A stretch of 64,000 bases of DNA, taken from positions 1,616,199 to 1,680,198 of the forward strand of contig NW_002060945.1 of NCBI RefSeq assembly GCF_000150275.1. The letters are read 5' to 3'. Positions 57,023-64,000 of the stretch are shown piece by piece (positions within the stretch are counted from its first letter, which is position 1; every line of letters starts with the position of its first letter). The position numbers and the translations under genes were made by a program. The stretch is from Trichoplax adhaerens. Taxonomy: Eukaryota; Placozoa; Uniplacotomia; Trichoplacea; Trichoplacidae. The notes beneath the pieces are model-generated. The model searched no databases, was not told the origin of the DNA, and saw only the letters and a program-made list of their open reading frames with translations.

Positions 57023-60000
57023 CAAAAAAGCAGAAAGAGGATGAGAACAGCTGCGGGGGAGTCCAGTGAGCCCCTGAACATATCATCAATGCCCTAGTGA
57101 CGTTCATGGCAACAATTTTGCCTTCTAAAATGGCCAATCGTCTTTTCTGAGCAGGAATAAATCTTTCTAAATATCCTTAATACATCACTAATCAACTTTC
57201 TTAAGAGTACAGGATGATGACAAGGTCTAGAGAAATGGATTTGTTTCTTCTTGATCATCCTACAGTACAGTATTCTCTTATTAACCATGATGCAAGCGTA
57301 GACGGGCTGTTGCTTTGACAACCATCATGGACGATTTAGTATTACTCGACTGTCAAGAGAGTAAATGATATGATGGCCACCATTTTAATTTATGTATGCC
57401 TGTAGCAATGTTGCTGTAGAATTTTATGATGAACTTTTCAACTTTCCAATTAATATCAATAGCACGATTGAACTCAACTAGTTCCAAAAGAGGACAGTCA
57501 AAGTAGTGGCATCCCCCCGGAAATAACCCCAACTGTAATCATCTTATAGATACCACAATTATACAAATATCAGTAATCATGGCAGATAGTAAGATGATTA
57601 CACTTAATTGCTATTCGACAGTTTATTTCATCAAGGAGTATTATCGACCATGGCATCCGGATAACAGTTAAACCGTATCAATAATAACAGTCATTACACA
57701 CCTTAATGCTATCATTGTAACCTAAGCGATTGTCTTAATAGAAAAAATACATTTGTTAATGTGTCAAGAAATGGATTGATTGATCGATGCTGGGAAAGAA
57801 AAGTAGAAAGCCTGCATCAAAGGAAAATAAGACAAAAACCTTATATAGTTGCAATAAGACAATATAGTTTAGAAACAATGATTGGATAGTCATCAATGGG
57901 TCAAATTGTATAGGTCAAATTAACAACATTGAAAATTGAATCCAATCATCAATTTACCGTTCGTATTCTTTTACAGTTATTATGCTAATAGCCAGTAATT
58001 GAACAAAATTATAGTCATCAGGGGATATTAATTATTCACATTCAACAGCCACGACATCTTTATGAGGAATAATGAAGAGGAATAGTAAGAATAATTTGTT
58101 TTGCCAATCTACTCATTTCCAGCTATTGTCAAAAAGACAAAGCAATCCAAGTCAATTCTCAGCCAGCATCCATATTATTTTTCTCCTTCATGTTGTTACT
58201 CGAAGCCTTAGCAGCAGTTGATTTTTTTTTCTTCCATCCTTTGGCTTGCCGTCAATCTTAGTCTATTTCATTAGACTTTATAACACTTACTCTCCTTGAA
58301 TGATCACTTTCATGCCGTATTTCATATGTCAACGTCAAGATTAAAGCTACGAAAACGTTAAGGGCTAATACATAAAAATGTCCCGCACAGGCAAGTTAAA
58401 TAGATACGTAAAAAAGAATCATTTTCTACCTTCAGTGTTATTTCTATCGTGCGCATACCAAGAAAAAAGCAAGCGCATAAAAAACAATATCCTAGTTCAA
58501 TCGAATTGCATCACCTTGAAATTGCCCACAGACGTTCAATGTGCTATTTCAAATAGACTAAAACTTTCTATCATTTTGATACATCATTTCAAATTACTTT
58601 TCGCCACATTTTTACACTTTTCAACAATCTAAATTACGTATCTTCGTGCAACAATATCATCCGCCTATCAAAACGATACTATGTCCAACTATTTTTGATT
58701 TAGCTATTCAACCTGATGACGTAGTGTTATATGTCTTGATTGCTATCGATAACGTAGAATTAAAATAATTGAGGATAAATATAATTAACCTACCTTCGAA
58801 AATTCGATCACAGTACTTTAGTCAAGTTATTCACTGTAATCAAGAAGAAAGACATAACAAAATATATTCTACAAGATCTATAATCTTCTTTATTCTGAAA
58901 AGAGAGATCGACTGTTAAGATTACTGTTGGTGTTAATGTTTCAAGATTATTTAAATTTTGTTTCTTCTTGAGGAACAAATACAAAAAGTTTACACGCACA
59001 CTATAATGTCTAATATAAACGATATTTAATATTGACAACGGATGAATTTGCTTAAATACACATCTAGCGCCAAAAGTCAATCCTTAGTTAATAAATAGAA
59101 TGTTAGTATAACGTGCATTAGTTTCTTCCATTCTCCTTCCAATTTTTTTGATAACATGGCCGACTTGATAGAATATAGCCTGCAAGATTAGCCGTTATCA
59201 AGTGTTACAACTGGCTAACATTAGCGTTACTTTAATTGTATATCCCATTCCTTTGATCTTCTACTTCATTTAAACACCTTCACCATTACATGATTATTGA
59301 GTAACGATTGTTTCCTCTCGGATAACTAATAATACATTAATGTAAAATAACACCGAATACGATAGATTGAAAATGACTTGATTTTTTAGCTAAAGAAGAA
59401 AGAGAGTTCTCCTATCATTGGTTGTTCTTTACACATTATTATCAATACCATCAAGATGCTCATCACATAAGTAGAAAGCATTGATCCTATCCTGCGACGA
59501 TATCAGTCTAAATTGGCTTACATAAATCAAGAAAAATTTTGATACATGGTTTTAGCTATTTAGGATTAGTAAACCCTAATTATATCATCGAGTTAATAAC
59601 AAGTTTATATTTCATTCCCTATATCACTAAACTCAACACTTTTTAATAACAATGACGATAGAGGATGAGAAAAATTTACAACTAGCAACATCACAAGTTT
59701 TGTTCATCCTTGAAATTTACAAGCATCTAAACAAGGTTTTGATTAAAAATGATGACATCTGCTCGTCCGTCCCATTTTCCTTTTCTATTAGAAAATTAGT
59801 TGTTTCTATTAATTGTCAGATTTCCTGTTAAATTGCCAGTTAAAATTAATGTCACTTACTGTAATTATGATTGACTGATTAATTCATTACATGTCATATA
59901 ACTTAAATACGCAAATTAGGCAAGGAAGGCATTGAGAAATCTTGACAATCTGAAATGAAATGAGTATGTACCATCATAAAAAATAGATATTAACCTAGCA

Positions 60001-62948
60001 ATAACGGATACTATCTTAGGACTCACTGTTGTAGAAGAACTAGTGATCAGATTTTGGTAATTAATTACCATACTTTTATGATCTTCATCATATCAGAAAC
60101 GCAATGACCAATCTCCATAGCAATATGAAGAAGATTATTTTCAATCATGATTGTGAAAGAAAATCGATTTTAGTAAACGATCATGTAACAACTTGATTGA
60201 TCAATGCTCAGTATGATGATCTACCACGACTCCATTTAAACAAATTTTAATGGAGAAAGATCGAGATGATAATGAACGATTACTATCCAAATATTCTTCG
60301 ATATTAATAGGATCAAAATTAGAGTAATTGAATTCTTAATCAGTAACAAGATTGGCATGATAATAAACTATAAACGAACACCTGGAACCTGCTAACTTTT
60401 AATGTAGTTAATTTACAAATGATAACATTTGAGAAAGATGAAAACAATGATTTAAACTCTACTAGTTTAAATAATTTAAATTTATTTTACACTAATACGG
60501 CCATAAAAAACATCTAAGCAGCAATTTTCAAATATCTAACTGATTGTTTTAATAAATCTACCTGGGAAATATTGCAAATCGATAGCACCCGTTGCAGTAC
60601 TAAAGAGACTAATGATATAATTCATAGGATAATTGATTTACAGCTTTCTTGTATATCTCATCGGTAACTTTATGTTATAAGATAATCGATTTACAGCTTT
60701 CTTATATATACCCATCGGTGACTTTATGTTAAGATTGTCTGAAAAAACGGCTAGATACAATTTCCGTAGGGTTAACATTCGTTTGAATTCGGATTATAAA
60801 GATAGATTGTTTAACATATTGAGAAGATAGTTGTTCAAATCTATAGCTAAATAGCGTCGTTGAGTATTTTTGATCGCATTAGAAAATTTCTACCATTCAT
60901 TTTGTTTGCTAAACATTTCAATACTTTACGACAAATAAATTTGAATCGTATCTAGTCAATTAAAACATGTGAAGACTATTATCATTTTTCTATCTTTGTG
61001 ACAATATTACTCGTTGATCATCACTTATGTCCGTATCCGGCATTAATTTAATAGTTAAACTATTTCAGTTGGACTTTTCAATAGCTTATAAGTCGAGTTG
61101 ATTAGATAAACTTGGAGCTTATCAAATGATATTTATTAATTTTCTATGGAATAATGAAGCCATTTTCCCTCTAACGTATTCATTTCTCTAATGGAGAACT
61201 GCAAACAATTTGGTCGAGTTGGCTAGTCTTCAAAATCATTAATTTCTAACTAAAACACCTCTTTGAACAACAATTTTTTTATAGAATATTTGCTAATATT
61301 GTCAAGGAAAGTTATTGAAAGCTCTGCCATGTCTTTTATAATCAAATTTATTCTTACATCAGCGGCCTTAGTTAATATAATCACTATTTCAAAAGTAATC
61401 TTTAAGTCGATTAGAAATGATCGTATTTTCATTTTATATACTAAACTATTTTCTATATTCCTTATATGAACATCGTTTATCCATTCTATTATTTTCTGTA
61501 AGCTTCTACATTGTGACTTGTCTCCATTTTGTTTCAGTTAATATAAAAGTACATGAAATTTTAAGCACATTCATATCGATTAACCGTATTGTAAATTCAT
61601 ACTTAAAATATATCAGTCCATTATACCATTATTAATCTTTTAATATCATCCTGAGTTATACTGGATATTGAACGTATTTCAAAGAATCTTCTCTTACGAA
61701 AAAGAAAGATTGTAATGGGAGTAAATTATCGAAATTCTCCCGGATTGCTGCCTATTATAGATTGCAGGAGAATATGCTAACAACGCATAATGTAGACAAT
61801 ACGCTATAACCTATGGCTAGTAATAGAGAAAATCAAATTGGTATATATTAATCCTCTTACCTCAATTTGACCACCAGCTGTTGATGTTGACTGCAATCGA
61901 TCGTGACTATTGAGTTTCAACAAATGTTTGCGAAGTTAAATTCAAAGGAAATAATCAATGCACTCATCACTTTTATTCAGTCATTTTCAAAAAAATCGTC
62001 AAGCGTTAAGAAGGCAATTGCAATAGGGTAGAATAAATAGATAACTCAATACTTTGAAATAATATCGGAATTAATTCTTAAATCATTGAAAAAAATGCAG
62101 CCATGAATAATACTTAAATATTTTAAGCTAAATATGATACAGATTAATAGAATAAGATCGGTGACCTTTCATTGCTCGGGCGATTAGATCATTGATATGT
62201 TTTATTCAATCCTGGAGATTTACTAACCAGTTAAGATGTAAATTAATCATTAAAAAGTTAACTTCATGCTATCATACATTAAATGAATCATTTACATTCG
62301 AGATGGAATCGACCACAGTAGGTAAAAGAGAAGCTAAAGTTCTTATAAATGATGGGCCTTACAACAGTTGTCTTTTTACATGTTAGCAGATTTATCAATG
62401 ATGACAAAATCTTTTCCTAACTTATCGAGTTAATATCATCTACCCATACAAGGAGTAAATTTCTGAATAGCAAAGGAAATGGTTTGACACCTCCAATAAA
62501 TCTAACTGTTTTATATTCCAAGTTGCACTAACATGAAAAACGAATCACTAGTTGATATCTACTGTATGAATATGCACTCAATTATTTCAACTTGACCCTA
62601 GCGGTAGCGAATAAACATGCAGCTGGTAATTCTCGCCAGATTATTTCCATTCAATACATCTTGACTCTAAAGTAGTAAATTCTTAAAACTTTTACTGATT
62701 AGCAGTCTTATAAAGCAGCGTAAATTCTACAAATAAAAGCTCCAATCTATCAATGTCATCGTCTCTATTTTTGCATTTCATTTTCAGCCTTTTTGTATTT
62801 ATTTCGTAGCCATTGATTTACGAATATCATTTTAATCATGTATGCCTAAACAATTCATTCGTTGTTCATCTATTTTATCGATTATCCTAGAACATAGTAC
62901 CAAAATGAAGTAGGTAGATTAACATAATTGTTGTTCATTCTATTGCAG

Positions 62949-63725
62949 CTTCGGGCCCTCCGTACATATGCCTTTGCACGCAAAGTTGCAATGCAGCATT
63001 AAACGAAAGACGCACATGTACAGCTCAAATTAGCTGTTTTCATAGCATTGTTAAGAATAATGCCACTGGAGTTATTGAAGAAAATCATGGCTGTTTCGAT
63101 CATATACTTCAAAGTAAATTTTGTGGCCGCCAAACTCCACTTTCATCGGTGGTGTGTTGTAAAAGTAATTACTGCAATGATAATGTTCATGGAACTGGAA
63201 GCGATAAAATACGTGCTACACTACCAATTACTACACCTACTACAGGTAATAAAAGAAGTAAATCATTCATTTTTATTTAGTAAAGTTAATTGCAATTCTA
63301 TAGCACTGATTGCTCTTTTAATACAAATTAAATGTTAACTGTATGATTTTATCTTTCCTAATATCACTTTCTAGCTGCCACAACAGGCCAAAGTATTGGT
63401 GGATCGGATGGATTTATGCTTGCGTTAACTATTGTTATTCCTGTCTTAGTATTATTACTAGTAGCTGCTATTGCTGTATGGCTTATACGAAGATCGCATC
63501 AACGCCATATGAGAGAATTATCGTCAAACAATTTGAAAGATCTAGAATTAAACCTTAAAGAGCAAGTTCCTTACTACCCACCAGATCGAACAGCAAGGTC
63601 GACCACAGATTATACATCGCAGCAAACTGGTATGCAAACAGAAATGACTTCAGGCAGTGGTTCAGGAGTTCCTCGCCTAGCTACGCGTACATTGGCTAAA
63701 GATGTTAAATTATTAAATGTTGTTG
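62949..63725 (+). CDS. Type I TGF-beta/BMP receptor, N-terminal part
   Basis: Two consecutive internal exons, 62949-63245 and 63375-63725, join in phase 1. The first encodes a Cys-rich activin-receptor ectodomain beginning GPPYICLC and ending in the signature CCKSNYCND, with an N-glycosylation-like NNATG, then a Thr-rich stalk. The second gives a membrane span (about 23 residues, FMLALTIVIPVLVLLLVAAIAV...), a basic stop-transfer WLIRRSHQRH, a juxtamembrane stretch of about 50 residues and the GS box TSGSGSGVPRLATRTLAKDV. That box defines type I receptors; type II receptors phosphorylate its Ser/Thr residues and FKBP12 binds it. The exon stops at ...LLNVVG| with a GTAAGT donor, exactly where the kinase Gly loop would start. 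The kinase exons lie beyond 64000. The signal-peptide exon lies upstream and was not found. ALK subtype cannot be fixed without the L45 loop. Confidence 0.92.
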
Positions 63726-64000
63726 GTAAGTAGAGGCCAAGATAATTTGAAGTTATTGGCTATAATTATTCCATCGGTTTTGACTTTGCTCTTATAAGGC
63801 ACAAATGTACTCAAAACCCAAAGTGCTAGAAATAGATTTGCATAATACTATAAATCGATTTCGATAAGTTTTCCCATCCTAGCATTAAAGTTGCATGACC
63901 CTAGATAATGTGTATCTTAAAGATTCTATAAATTGAGATCTAGTAATATCAGATAGTATTAAAGATCGAAATATCATAAAGTCTTTCATTTGCATTATGG
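63726..64000 (+). other. Intron of the type I receptor, runs off the window
   Basis: AT-rich sequence following a consensus donor. No acceptor plus kinase-coding frame appears before the window ends. Confidence 0.6.

Larger units (their letters stand above)
46377..62948. other. 16.5 kb gene-poor region
   Basis: I read both strands and found no recognisable gene, RNA gene or mobile-element protein. Contents that can be named: the second ROCO-type fragment (48045-48270), a short TA run near 46674-46684, two candidate isolated exons (51515-51591 plus; 51860-52070 minus) and a small stem-loop at 56992-57022. Open frames such as 52559-52765, 55513-55725 and 61417-61635 are short and lack domain content. 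Part may be a long 5' intron of the receptor gene that follows, whose signal-peptide exon is not visible nearby. Confidence 0.5.

Noticed and set aside
63048-63338. 96-codon frame ahead of the receptor membrane exon
   Set aside because: It overlaps the ectodomain exon in a different frame; the Cys-rich frame that joins in phase is the coding one.

Overview
The window is eukaryotic DNA, about two-thirds A+T, with intron-split genes. Joining exons by hand at GT-AG (and two GC-AG) boundaries gives complete or partial models for eight recognisable metazoan genes: an ABHD8-like hydrolase, ADP-dependent glucokinase, a secreted IGFBP-domain protein, CDK7, an ESCO-type cohesin acetyltransferase, ALDH7A1 (antiquitin), a mitochondrial-type threonyl-tRNA synthetase and a SAXO4/PPP1R32 axonemal protein. 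The start of a TGF-beta type I receptor gene lies at the right edge. Type I receptor, IGFBP fold, antiquitin and ADPGK together indicate an animal. Short introns (about 60-150 bp), near-human protein lengths, AT-richness and compact spacing suggest an early-branching invertebrate such as a placozoan. That taxonomic call is inference.

Layout. 1-5.6 kb (minus): an unrecognised gene end (1363-1693) and ABHD8-like (1918-5633). 7.8-10.1 kb (plus): ADPGK. 14.7-18.2 kb (plus): two secreted cysteine-rich proteins, one with an IGFBP domain and one unrecognised. 19.3-23.0 kb (minus): CDK7 in ten exons, with a tandem array of about 117 bp units in one intron. 23.1-24.4 kb: a hairpin element and a three-copy repeat. 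24.9-25.9 kb (plus): intronless ESCO-like gene. 27.4-31.7 kb (minus): ALDH7A1 in 19 exons. 31.9-33.2 kb: a foldback element and a seven-copy satellite of about 160 bp, lying between the divergent ALDH7A1 and TARS2 starts. 33.9-38.7 kb (plus): TARS2-like in 24 exons. 41.0-44.4 kb (plus): SAXO4-like in 12 exons. 45.0-46.4 kb (plus): a broken LRR-ROCO (COR domain) remnant followed by a run of 13-codon repeats. 46.4-62.9 kb: 16.5 kb with no recognisable gene. 62.9-63.7 kb (plus): ectodomain, membrane and GS exons of a type I TGF-beta/BMP receptor whose kinase lies outside the window.

The genes are not an operon and share no single pathway. ALDH7A1 (lysine catabolism) and TARS2 (mitochondrial translation) are head to head and both predicted mitochondrial, and CDK7 and ESCO are head to head and both serve cell division. 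These pairings are suggestive only. I found no clear new multi-gene system. The most unusual items are the ESCO-like protein lacking the family Asp, the ROCO remnant with its frameshifted peptide repeats, the unrecognised Cys-rich secreted protein, and the repeat arrays in intron and intergenic positions.
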